Shown: in pieces, positions 32,590 to 40,757 of the stretch
How positions within the stretch are numbered: position 1 is the stretch's first letter
Layout of the letters: each line of letters begins with the position of its first letter
Virus record (IMG/VR): IMGVR_UViG_3300007609_000042
Location: 1 to 41,234 of that record
DNA: 41,234 nt
Source of the DNA: a virus
Reading direction: 5' to 3' (one strand)
Made by a program: the position numbers and the translations under genes
Notes under the pieces: model-generated
The model's database searches: none
What the model was told of the DNA's origin: nothing
Seen by the model: only the letters and a program-made list of their open reading frames with translations

Positions 32590-33953
32590 TGGATTTCTTT
32601 TATGATGGGCAAGTAAGGCGTTATGTTACGCAATTCATGAGAATTTTTATAGGATTCAAGTACCAAACCGGTGACGGTACACAGAAGACTATCCCTGTAG
32701 CTTACGGAGATTTAACTCGTCAAGTTGCCAGTATTATTAGAGAAAATTCTGAAAACAAAATGCCAACAGTGCCGAGGATTGCCTGCTACGTTTCTGACTT
32801 ACAGATTGATACTTCGCGATTGTCAGATGCTTCATTTGTTTCTAAAATGAATATCAGAGAACGTTCATACGAAGAAGTTGACGGACAAATTGAATATAAA
32901 AACTATCAGGGCGGCGGATACACTGTAGAAAGATTAATGCCAACACCGTTTTTGATGAAAATGAAATGCGACATATGGAGCTCTAATACTGATCAAAAAC
33001 TTCAAATACTAGAACAAATTTTAGTGATGTTTAATCCCAGCCTCGAAATTCAAACCACTGATAACTACATTGATTGGACTTCGTTGAGCAGTGTATATCT
33101 AGAAAACATTACGTTTACATCTAGATCAGTTCCTGTCGGAGTAGACGACGATATAGACGTCTGCACAATAGAATTTAGTATGCCGATTTATATTACGCCG
33201 CCGGCTAAAGTGAAAAAATTAGGCATTGTTAAAACTATTATCGCTAATGTTTTTACCGAGCAGGGAGATATTGTAGATATTCAAGATTTGATATACAACG
33301 AAGACGAGGCAGCCGCACAGGTAAGAGTATCCGTGGATGGTTATCCAGTGATATTATCTAAATCAAATAATCTAGATGCAAACGATTTCAGTTTATTTGC
33401 ATATGATGTTAGACAGGTTGCTCTACAGTTAGGACTAGATGCTAACAATATTACTATAGGCAACAAAGTTGACTGGTACAAAATACTGGAATTGCATGGC
33501 GGTTATACCAACACCAGTTTAATTCATTTCTTACAGCCTAACGGATTTGAAATAACCGGAACATTTGCGGTAAATCCAGCAGATCCTACAGCACTAACAG
33601 TATCGATAGATGCTGATACTATTCCTACTAATACAATCGATTCTATCACAGCAATTATAAATCCTCAAACGTTTAATCCCGGCAATAATGTGTCAGCTGG
33701 TACTAGATATCTAATTTTAGAGGATGTAGGACAAGATACCCCTCCGTGGAGATTAAATGCACCAGCAAATTCTATTATCGAGTATGACGGTAGTAGCTGG
33801 GAGATGAGTTTTGATCCTAGGATTCCATCCGATGTACAGTATGTTCAAAATCAAAGAACACTAATTCAATATAAATGGACTGGCGAAGAATGGCTTAAGT
33901 CGTTTGAAGGAGAATATGCAGCCGGATACTGGCGATTTGAACTTGACATATAA
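32589..33953 (+). CDS. 15: Proximal tail sheath stabiliser gp15
   Basis: A 454-aa protein matching T4 gp15, which caps tube and sheath and joins tail to neck. FFYDGQVRRYVTQFMRIFIGF, IPVAYGDLTRQVASI, MPTVPRIACYVSDLQID, PTPFLMKMKCDIWSSNTDQKLQILEQILVMFNPSLEIQTTDNYIDWTS and IEFSMPIYITPPAKV correspond to T4 regions such as 'GYFYNSSFRRYATLM', 'LPRINLHLVDFSY' and 'SIFTRYEDDMFQIVEQILPYFQP'. T4 gp15 is 272 aa. The extra roughly 200 C-terminal residues carry two Trp-motif repeats (about 383-410 and 414-440). Confidence 0.9.
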   Translation: MDFFYDGQVRRYVTQFMRIFIGFKYQTGDGTQKTIPVAYGDLTRQVASIIRENSENKMPTVPRIACYVSDLQIDTSRLSDASFVSKMNIRERSYEEVDGQIEYKNYQGGGYTVERLMPTPFLMKMKCDIWSSNTDQKLQILEQILVMFNPSLEIQTTDNYIDWTSLSSVYLENITFTSRSVPVGVDDDIDVCTIEFSMPIYITPPAKVKKLGIVKTIIANVFTEQGDIVDIQDLIYNEDEAAAQVRVSVDGYPVILSKSNNLDANDFSLFAYDVRQVALQLGLDANNITIGNKVDWYKILELHGGYTNTSLIHFLQPNGFEITGTFAVNPADPTALTVSIDADTIPTNTIDSITAIINPQTFNPGNNVSAGTRYLILEDVGQDTPPWRLNAPANSIIEYDGSSWEMSFDPRIPSDVQYVQNQRTLIQYKWTGEEWLKSFEGEYAAGYWRFELDI

Positions 33954-33964
33954 TAATTATTTGT

Positions 33965-34351
33965 ATGAATCAAAAAGCCGGGTTGTTTTTTATATCAGTG
34001 TCCACACAGCGTTTATTTCTAATTTTAGAAAAAAATAAATGGACCGTGCCTACGTTTTCAAGAAATAGTACATTGCTAAACGACGCAGAATTCTTGCTAA
34101 ATGAGTATGCTTACGGAAAAATAATTCCCATAGAGCTTTACGTCAGTAACGACAAAGGCTTCGAATACGGGACCTATGTGTGCGTTGTAGACGCCGAATT
34201 TCTAGGAAACGAGAAGGAAACTATAGCTTGGTGTAATTTTGGTAACCTGCCGAGAAATTTACACGTCGGGTTGAAAACAACATTAAATAACACACAGATA
34301 AAAACTAAAATTGAAACAATAATGGAATTACAAAATGTTACAAAAGATTGA
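33965..34351 (+). CDS. Degenerate Nudix-fold protein
   Basis: A 128-aa protein with Nudix-like strands (AGLFFISVSTQRLFLILEKNKWTVPTF; IIPIELYVSNDKGFEYGTYVCVV; IAWCNFGNLPRNLHVGL). In marine T4-like Nudix hydrolases the 'F.Y.T..c.v' and 'P..LH.GL' parts are conserved, but the catalytic box GX5EX7REUXEEXGU is not present: the matching stretch reads FSRNSTLLNDAEFLLNEY. It is therefore probably inactive as a pyrophosphohydrolase. It lies 11 nt after gene 15 without a clear Shine-Dalgarno and overlaps the next gene by 17 nt. Alternative: an unrelated alpha/beta protein. Confidence 0.68.
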   Translation: MNQKAGLFFISVSTQRLFLILEKNKWTVPTFSRNSTLLNDAEFLLNEYAYGKIIPIELYVSNDKGFEYGTYVCVVDAEFLGNEKETIAWCNFGNLPRNLHVGLKTTLNNTQIKTKIETIMELQNVTKD

Positions 34352-34619
34352 ACAAAGCGAAGCATTCAAAACCGATTATAAAAAATATCAGTCTGATATT
34401 TCAAAAATTACAGATAAAAAACTGCAAGAAGACTGCACTGATTTGTTGAGACAGTTGAAAAACACAGTAGTTTGGATAGATAACATGCACGAGCAATTGT
34501 TTGTTACACATCAAATGCCGTCGGATGTGTCAGAAGCTCGTCAAAAAATCATCAGCATTAAGAAACAACTAGATACTAGACTGAAAAGTTACCAAAACAA
34601 GAAGCGCAGAACACTTTAA
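34335..34619 (+). CDS. Small helical protein, 94 aa
   Basis: A 94-aa protein almost entirely helical and charged: MLQKIEQSEAFKTDYKKYQSDISKITDKKLQEDCTDLLRQLKNTVVWIDNMHEQLF followed by a basic C-terminal helix ending KNKKRRTL. A coiled-coil is likely; no family recognised. It overlaps the end of the preceding gene by 17 nt and the convergent 2046-aa gene by 4 nt. Its last codons lie inside a 10-bp inverted repeat (34600-34631). Confidence 0.72.
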   Translation: MLQKIEQSEAFKTDYKKYQSDISKITDKKLQEDCTDLLRQLKNTVVWIDNMHEQLFVTHQMPSDVSEARQKIISIKKQLDTRLKSYQNKKRRTL

Positions 34620-34631
34620 GCCTGCGCTTCT
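34600..34631. other. 10-bp inverted repeat at a convergent gene junction
   Basis: AGAAGCGCAG (34600-34609) and CTGCGCTTCT (34622-34631) are perfect inverted copies around 12 nt that hold both stop codons (34617-34619 plus strand, 34616-34618 minus strand). No long T-run on either side; a TTGTTTT follows on the minus strand. It may act as a bidirectional terminator or RNA end. Confidence 0.75.
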
Positions 34632-37600
34632 GACCATTTTAATACAATATTAGCATTAACTGCGTCGCCACTTACTTTATACACGTTGATAGCAAGAACA
34701 TCCGGGCCGTTCGGGAAGGTGCCTCTTCCACCGATTGTGGTATTTGTAAGCTCTTTCAATTTGTCTAGAGTCAATGTCGCCCTTTCTCCAGGTACCGCAA
34801 TAAACGAAAATACAGTTTCCCCAGGCTGTGCATACGCAGGATTACCAAATTCAAATGTTACAGTATCAGAAGCACTGATTGATGCTACAGAAGTCTGGCT
34901 AAATGTAACCTCGTAAAAAACAGTGCCTCCTAATTGTAATTCATTAACATTGGATACCGCTGTACCAGCTGGCCAATTAGTATCGGATGCCGCTACAGAA
35001 GTACCAACTGTTGCGCCACTGGCTACCCAGCTTGCTTGTGTGAACAGCAATCTGTTGGTAATTCCTTCATATGTGCTGAAAACGAATTTTAATTCTGTGC
35101 TTGCATTAGTTTGATTATTAGCTGTTGTGCCGCCGAATTGATCTTGATAATATACCTGAACAGAGTCAACGCCGTTGTCTTCTACCCTAGTTACAACATA
35201 AGTGTCGCCGCCGGAACCGGTAAATGCATTGGGATTCTGCGAAAATATTTGTGCACCAACAAGAATAGGACCAGCTGATACATAATCCGCATAATTTAAT
35301 GGAACTGGAGAAAATCTATCATTAAACAGCCCGGTTCTTGTGTACACAAACCCTGTGTCAATATCGTCTGAAACCGTTGCTGTTGCCGTAGTTAAACTTG
35401 CGCCGCCATTCCAGTCAACTGAGCCGCCACCTGCAATCTGTGCAAAACTCGGCTGTCCGCCTTGTGCAAGACCGCTTAATCCTCCCCAGCCGATATCTGC
35501 CGGGTTGATAGGATAGTTTTGCGGATTAAGAATACCTTCGATAACAATGCCACCTCTGATAGGCGAATCATCGCCGGCCGTTCCGTCTGATGTAATTTCC
35601 AAACTGTCAAGCAATAACTGAGCTCGATTCACCAGTTCTCTTTCTCCTAGATCGCCAACAATAGCGTTAGATACGCTCGGTGCTAATCGAATTAAGAACG
35701 CAGTTTCTCGTGTAGTAGTTACAGAAATGCCGTTAGCTGAATATGAGAATAAGTATCCTCTATCGTCATCAAACAATCCATCTGTTAACAGTGCCGAACC
35801 CCAGTGACTAATCACAGGAGTTACTGTGGTACTAACTAGAATTACGCCTGCGCCTGCACTGTGACTTACTGCGTCTCCTGCGCTATAGGTTCTATTAGAT
35901 CCGCCTGCAAAATTACTCAAGTTGGCTGATCTTGTTAATCCAGAAAGTGTGTTACCGGATCTTGTAGTGTAACTTATTAACTCATTGTCTATCATTATGG
36001 TTCCGCCGTTAGTGGGGAAATAGTAACCATTAAACAATTCTAGTGTTGTATCTCCTGATTCGATGCTTAATCGAAGGGCATCTCTTGCACCTTCGTTCTT
36101 AACATCATATCTCACAGGTAAGTTAGCTGTACGCATGTATGCTTCAGTTCGGTTATTTGAGTTTCTAATTCTGTGGAAAATTATAAATTTACCGTCTGCT
36201 CCACGCAACATAAATTCAATAAATCCAGCCGCGTACCATGTATATTGTACGCCAATCATCTGCATTTTTGTAGGATCTAGATTATAACCGCTCGGACCGT
36301 TTCCATCTAGTTTATCAAGGTTCCACTCTTCTTGCGGAATAACTTCATCCTGTGTTAGTGCAATTTTTGCTCCGGAAACATTTACCGCTCCTCTAAAATC
36401 AGGAGATATTGTCATGTTTTGCTGATCTGTAATCGAAGTTACCGTATGGCTCATACCTCGTATAACGATCGGATCTCCAACTTTTAGTTGATCTTGGAAT
36501 CTTGTATCTGTACCTACTACTGAATTCGAATCAGTATTAACCGCAATTGTTCCTGCTAATTGGAAAGTTGAGCTTCTTTTCACAACAGCCATTTTTATGC
36601 CATCGAACTGGAAGAAAATTCCATTCTGATCATCGAACGGGCCAGTTCTTACAGTTGCACCGTGCCAGTTTTTAACACTCATAGTAGCTTCAGGTCCTAA
36701 CGAAGCAGTTAATGCCCCTACTGGAGTTGACGATCTTACCCTAAAGCTTCTTTCGTCAACTATGCTTTCTATGGTGTATTCGCCGTTATAACCGCCGGTT
36801 GATATTCCGGATATAACAATAACTCCACCTACTTGTGCGTTATGGTTAGTATCGTCAGTAGTTATTGTTAGCAATGAATTAGCCGCTGTGCTTTCAGCTG
36901 TTGCACTTAGTAAGTTATAGTTCGGAGCAAACAATGCGCCTGTTGTATACATTATGCCTTTACCTGATTGATAACGTATATACTTTTTACTCTGACGAAC
37001 TGCTTGTGCTCCATGCGCAGGACCGCCTGTTCCTAGCTGTACACCGCCGTCGAACGGTCTATGTGTAAAGAAAGTATCCGGACGACTGTACACAACACCT
37101 GTCATATCAGTATTGGTATCAATAATTCCAGTTGTTCTAGCTGTGTAGCGTATTTCTGTCGGGCCAGGAATTTGACTAACATAAAAAGGACCGCTTGCTA
37201 ATTCGTGATTTGCACTGGCCAGTGTAATAATCTGTGTTGCATCTGTGTTTGACACAGCAACAAAGGTATTTTCTCCGCTCGGTGTTCCAAATGCAATTTT
37301 ATCCCAACCGGACGATGATTCCATGCTTTCTACAGACCATGTTATCCCATCGAATGTAGTTGCGGCATTTGTAGATCCTCTTGCAACCGCTACAAAGTTA
37401 GTTCCATCGAATGCAACAGAATTCCAGTTCGCACTGGTTCCTATGCTTCCTGTAGTCCAATTTATTCCGTCTGTGGAATAACCAGAAGTTGCTGTTCCTT
37501 CTGCAACAGCAACAAATCTGTCTAGACCAAATTCAATATCTCGCCATGAGGCACTTGCTGGAGCTGTTGCACTTGTCCAACTTTGTCCGCCATTTATAGA

Positions 37601-40600
37601 GTATGCGGCATCAGTTCCGCCGGTTTCGAAGGTTACAAAATAAGTTACCCCTCTTAGTGTGCCTGCACCAATTGCTCTCCAGTTTGACGTCGTAGGCAAT
37701 GTCGATCCTGTCCATGTCTGGCCTCCATCTGTAGAATATGCGGCAGCCGTAGAATTATTTCTTACTGCAACAAAGACGCCGTCACCGTATGCTACACCGT
37801 TCCATGTTCCTGAGCTTGGTAGTGTGGAAGCAGTCCAGCTAATCCCATCTGTAGAGTATGCGGCTTCGTTTGTATCTCCGACCGCAACAAAATATCCTAC
37901 TCCATCAACTTCGCCGTATGCCATATCTTCCCAAGCACTTGCGCTAGGCATTGTTGATGCTGTCCAGGTTTCTCCGGTAGTACTGTGTGCGGCAACATTA
38001 GATCCGCTTTCTACAGCAACGAATCTATCTTCACCGTATGCAATTCCTCGCCAGTCGCCGGACACAGTAATAGTGCCGTCGGCACCACTAAATGCTGGTG
38101 GAGGATTTGACGATATATCAATTAATAAACTGGACCCAGGCACAAGTCCGTGATCGGATTCAAAATCAATTGTTATTGTTGCAATAGCTCCAACATTAAG
38201 GGTAGTTCCATTTGTAATAGAACCTATTAACGCATCACTTAGGGTTAAAGAACTAAAGAAAGTAATTGAATCTCCTTCGTAAGGTGTTCCGGAAACATCA
38301 GCATCGGTAATTGCGCCTTGATCTACAGCAGTTACAACTATTATTGCATCGTTTGTTCCAGTTGTACCGCCTAAAGCCGAACCTGGGATTAAAATTTTGT
38401 CGCCAGTGTTATATCCAGAACCACCATTTTGCACTGAAACAGAATAAGAACCGTCTTGTCTAGTAATTGTAAAGAAAGATCCACCACCGGACGGTGTAAC
38501 AAGACTGCCTGTTACACCAGTATAATCTGCATCACCTGTTACACCTGTGCCACTTAGTACTGTAAAGTTAACAACCGCTCCTGTGCCGAAAGAAACTCCA
38601 TCAACCCTAATTGTAATATCGTTATCGGGAGAAGTTCCGCCGAAATCAGTTCCTACAAAAGTTACAACATCACCTTGTGCGTGTCCACTGCCTCCTGCAA
38701 ATAAAGACACTGTGTAGTTCCCACTACCGCCTTCACGATCTACATCAATTCTAAAATTAATGCCAGCTCCGGTAGTTGAATCCTGATTTACATTTGTATA
38801 TGTTTCGCCGCCTGATATCGACGTACCTTCAGTTTCAAAAGAAGTAATTGCGCCGCCTGAATCAATTTCTGTAACTATAATTGTTAGATCGTTAGCGGGT
38901 GTTTCACCGCCTAAATTATCCCCTGTAACTAAAATTCTATCGTTTACAGCATAGTTTTGTCCAATTTTAGAACTGTCTTGGGCATCAAACACAGTGTAAG
39001 CACCGGCAGATCTAGAAACATTGAATGTTCCGTCTTCTCCGATAGGTTGAACGTTAGATCCGCTCACTCCAGTGTTTGTTCCATTACTTCCTGTAAGTGT
39101 AGAAGTATATGGACCACTAAAATCAACTGTATTACCGTCAATCGCAGTAATAAACAGAGCATCGCCCTCGCTGTTATCAACGGCCATTCCGGCTGATAAT
39201 CCTGAAGAATCAGTTAACGTAATAGATGTTGAATCTTCTGCAACATCATCTGCAATGTTTAATTCAGTTCCGTTGGCACCTGCATCTGCAACACCTGTTA
39301 TGCTAGATCCTGGTACTAAAGAACTAGACCCTGAAATAGGCGATCCGATTGTCGGAGCAGTTCCTGTAAATGCTATAAATGTAGAATCTGTAGGGGTGTT
39401 AAATCTAGATGTAACTGAAGCATTTGTACCATTCGATTCTACCGAAAACGTAGGAGTTCCTATAGAGCTTCCTGTATAGAACGCTCCCTTCCTAATTTGT
39501 GTGAAGTTTGTTACTAATTCTTCGCCGTTAGATTGTCCTACTTTAGCCTGAGAATAGTAGGTAAATGTGGTGGCTGTAGGAACTCTAAACACTAGAAAAC
39601 TACCTTCAGCTCTACCAAAACCTCTAATATTATTACTTAGGCCTTTCACTGTAATCGGATCACCTACTGAGAAGTTGTGAGGACCCGGGGTAGTTACTGT
39701 AATTAAAGAAGAACCGAAATCACCTGAATTTGACGATGCGTCTGTGATCACTGAAGAAATATCAATATCTGTTCCTGGTACTTCGTATATGGACGGATAA
39801 CTTCTCTGTAATGCAATCGCTTGCCACTTAGTAGGCTGTAACCCGTATTCAAAGTCAGCGTCAAGCATAGCTTGCGGAGTAGCGACACGCATACGTTCGA
39901 TAGCGTCTGTTCCAAAGTCCCACGGTCTGATAGTTTGATATTCTTCTTCTGAAAATACCTGAATGCTGTCGCTGGCGCTCATCGAGCTTGTATCATATTC
40001 TAGATAGATCGATGTAACACCATCAGTAGCTTGCGAATATGTAGGCCAATCTAGATCTCTGATGTATTCTCCGGTACTATCTCTACCTTGCTTTATAACA
40101 AACGAGCCGCCGGCGGTTGTATCTGAAAAATTATATATTATGTTGTTTGTATCGGTATTGGTAATCAGCAATATTTCATTACTGTTAAATTTACCTAAAA
40201 CTTTTATTGTGCTTACACCAAACTCTTTAGCCGGTACTTCATCATCGCCGTTTGTCATTACATTTGTTAAAATACCAACTAATGCGGTAATTCTTGCGGC
40301 GGCACCTGTTTCTGCATTGTTATCTAAAGTTTGTTGTACACTGTCAGTCTGCCCAAATGTAGGTGCGCTGGTATTAGTAAAAATATAAGTGTTAATTAAA
40401 CTATTGATATAGTTTTGTCCAGCAACATCTTCAGCAGGACTATCGCCTAACTGGCTAACTCCGTTGCGCCAAAAATAACTTGAAAGATTTCTAGTTTCGA
40501 TGTTCCCGCCGTATCTCAAGTCGTGTGCGTAAGCATCGACAGCATATCCTGCGTCTCTTCTGCAGTCTGCTTCGCTGTACAAAAATCCATTAAAAGGAGA

Positions 40601-40756
40601 ATTACCTTCAGATATTTCGTTATTAATAAATGCTACAAGTTGATCTTGTATAAAGGTTTTGTTAGCTGTTAGTAAAGCATATGCATTTGGGTATAAGTTT
40701 GCGCTTCTACTTATTCCTGGATGAAAAACATAATCTTTTATAATCTTTTTTGCCAT
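34616..40756 (-). CDS. Giant tail-fibre/baseplate-type virion protein with beta-propeller
   Basis: A 2046-aa virion protein of the type seen in marine T4-like phages. N-terminal MAKKIIKDYVFHPGISRSANLYPNAYALL, TDAIERMRVATPQAMLDADFEYGLQPTKWQ and the later FFTHRPFDGGVQLGTGGPAHGAQAVRQSKKYIRYQSGKG and QYTWYAAGFIEFMLRGADGKF are conserved landmarks. Two repeat regions are visible: three glycine-rich repeats at about 575-835, and seven Asp-box-like repeats at about 898-1187. The C-terminus (TTIGGRGTFPNGPDVLAINV) is also fibre-like. The start follows the previous stop by 1 nt with the ribosome-binding site GGAGC. Role inferred: host recognition or tail peripheral structure. Confidence 0.85.
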   Translation of the reverse strand: MAKKIIKDYVFHPGISRSANLYPNAYALLTANKTFIQDQLVAFINNEISEGNSPFNGFLYSEADCRRDAGYAVDAYAHDLRYGGNIETRNLSSYFWRNGVSQLGDSPAEDVAGQNYINSLINTYIFTNTSAPTFGQTDSVQQTLDNNAETGAAARITALVGILTNVMTNGDDEVPAKEFGVSTIKVLGKFNSNEILLITNTDTNNIIYNFSDTTAGGSFVIKQGRDSTGEYIRDLDWPTYSQATDGVTSIYLEYDTSSMSASDSIQVFSEEEYQTIRPWDFGTDAIERMRVATPQAMLDADFEYGLQPTKWQAIALQRSYPSIYEVPGTDIDISSVITDASSNSGDFGSSLITVTTPGPHNFSVGDPITVKGLSNNIRGFGRAEGSFLVFRVPTATTFTYYSQAKVGQSNGEELVTNFTQIRKGAFYTGSSIGTPTFSVESNGTNASVTSRFNTPTDSTFIAFTGTAPTIGSPISGSSSLVPGSSITGVADAGANGTELNIADDVAEDSTSITLTDSSGLSAGMAVDNSEGDALFITAIDGNTVDFSGPYTSTLTGSNGTNTGVSGSNVQPIGEDGTFNVSRSAGAYTVFDAQDSSKIGQNYAVNDRILVTGDNLGGETPANDLTIIVTEIDSGGAITSFETEGTSISGGETYTNVNQDSTTGAGINFRIDVDREGGSGNYTVSLFAGGSGHAQGDVVTFVGTDFGGTSPDNDITIRVDGVSFGTGAVVNFTVLSGTGVTGDADYTGVTGSLVTPSGGGSFFTITRQDGSYSVSVQNGGSGYNTGDKILIPGSALGGTTGTNDAIIVVTAVDQGAITDADVSGTPYEGDSITFFSSLTLSDALIGSITNGTTLNVGAIATITIDFESDHGLVPGSSLLIDISSNPPPAFSGADGTITVSGDWRGIAYGEDRFVAVESGSNVAAHSTTGETWTASTMPSASAWEDMAYGEVDGVGYFVAVGDTNEAAYSTDGISWTASTLPSSGTWNGVAYGDGVFVAVRNNSTAAAYSTDGGQTWTGSTLPTTSNWRAIGAGTLRGVTYFVTFETGGTDAAYSINGGQSWTSATAPASASWRDIEFGLDRFVAVAEGTATSGYSTDGINWTTGSIGTSANWNSVAFDGTNFVAVARGSTNAATTFDGITWSVESMESSSGWDKIAFGTPSGENTFVAVSNTDATQIITLASANHELASGPFYVSQIPGPTEIRYTARTTGIIDTNTDMTGVVYSRPDTFFTHRPFDGGVQLGTGGPAHGAQAVRQSKKYIRYQSGKGIMYTTGALFAPNYNLLSATAESTAANSLLTITTDDTNHNAQVGGVIVISGISTGGYNGEYTIESIVDERSFRVRSSTPVGALTASLGPEATMSVKNWHGATVRTGPFDDQNGIFFQFDGIKMAVVKRSSTFQLAGTIAVNTDSNSVVGTDTRFQDQLKVGDPIVIRGMSHTVTSITDQQNMTISPDFRGAVNVSGAKIALTQDEVIPQEEWNLDKLDGNGPSGYNLDPTKMQMIGVQYTWYAAGFIEFMLRGADGKFIIFHRIRNSNNRTEAYMRTANLPVRYDVKNEGARDALRLSIESGDTTLELFNGYYFPTNGGTIMIDNELISYTTRSGNTLSGLTRSANLSNFAGGSNRTYSAGDAVSHSAGAGVILVSTTVTPVISHWGSALLTDGLFDDDRGYLFSYSANGISVTTTRETAFLIRLAPSVSNAIVGDLGERELVNRAQLLLDSLEITSDGTAGDDSPIRGGIVIEGILNPQNYPINPADIGWGGLSGLAQGGQPSFAQIAGGGSVDWNGGASLTTATATVSDDIDTGFVYTRTGLFNDRFSPVPLNYADYVSAGPILVGAQIFSQNPNAFTGSGGDTYVVTRVEDNGVDSVQVYYQDQFGGTTANNQTNASTELKFVFSTYEGITNRLLFTQASWVASGATVGTSVAASDTNWPAGTAVSNVNELQLGGTVFYEVTFSQTSVASISASDTVTFEFGNPAYAQPGETVFSFIAVPGERATLTLDKLKELTNTTIGGRGTFPNGPDVLAINVYKVSGDAVNANIVLKWSEAQA
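37195..38065 (-). repeat. Seven Asp-box repeats (beta-propeller) in the giant virion protein
   Basis: Seven units of about 40 aa, each with a Trp followed by (I/V)A(Y/F)G, a FVAV strand and, in most units, a YSTDG..TW loop. Residues about 898-1187. The unit with YSTDGGQTWTGS matches the Asp-box consensus SxDxGxTW. Confidence 0.88.
38255..39035 (-). repeat. Three glycine-rich repeats in the giant virion protein
   Basis: Three units of about 75-95 aa, each with Y.V, a gD.i...G..lGG..p.ND..I.V sequence and a variable GG..Y loop. The centres read LVTGDNLGGETPAND, FVGTDFGGTSPDND and IPGSALGGTTGTND. Confidence 0.85.
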
Positions 40757-40757
40757 T

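Noticed and set aside
37659-38153. A plus-strand frame opposite the propeller region.
   Set aside because: Its repeats simply mirror the propeller repeats on the minus strand.
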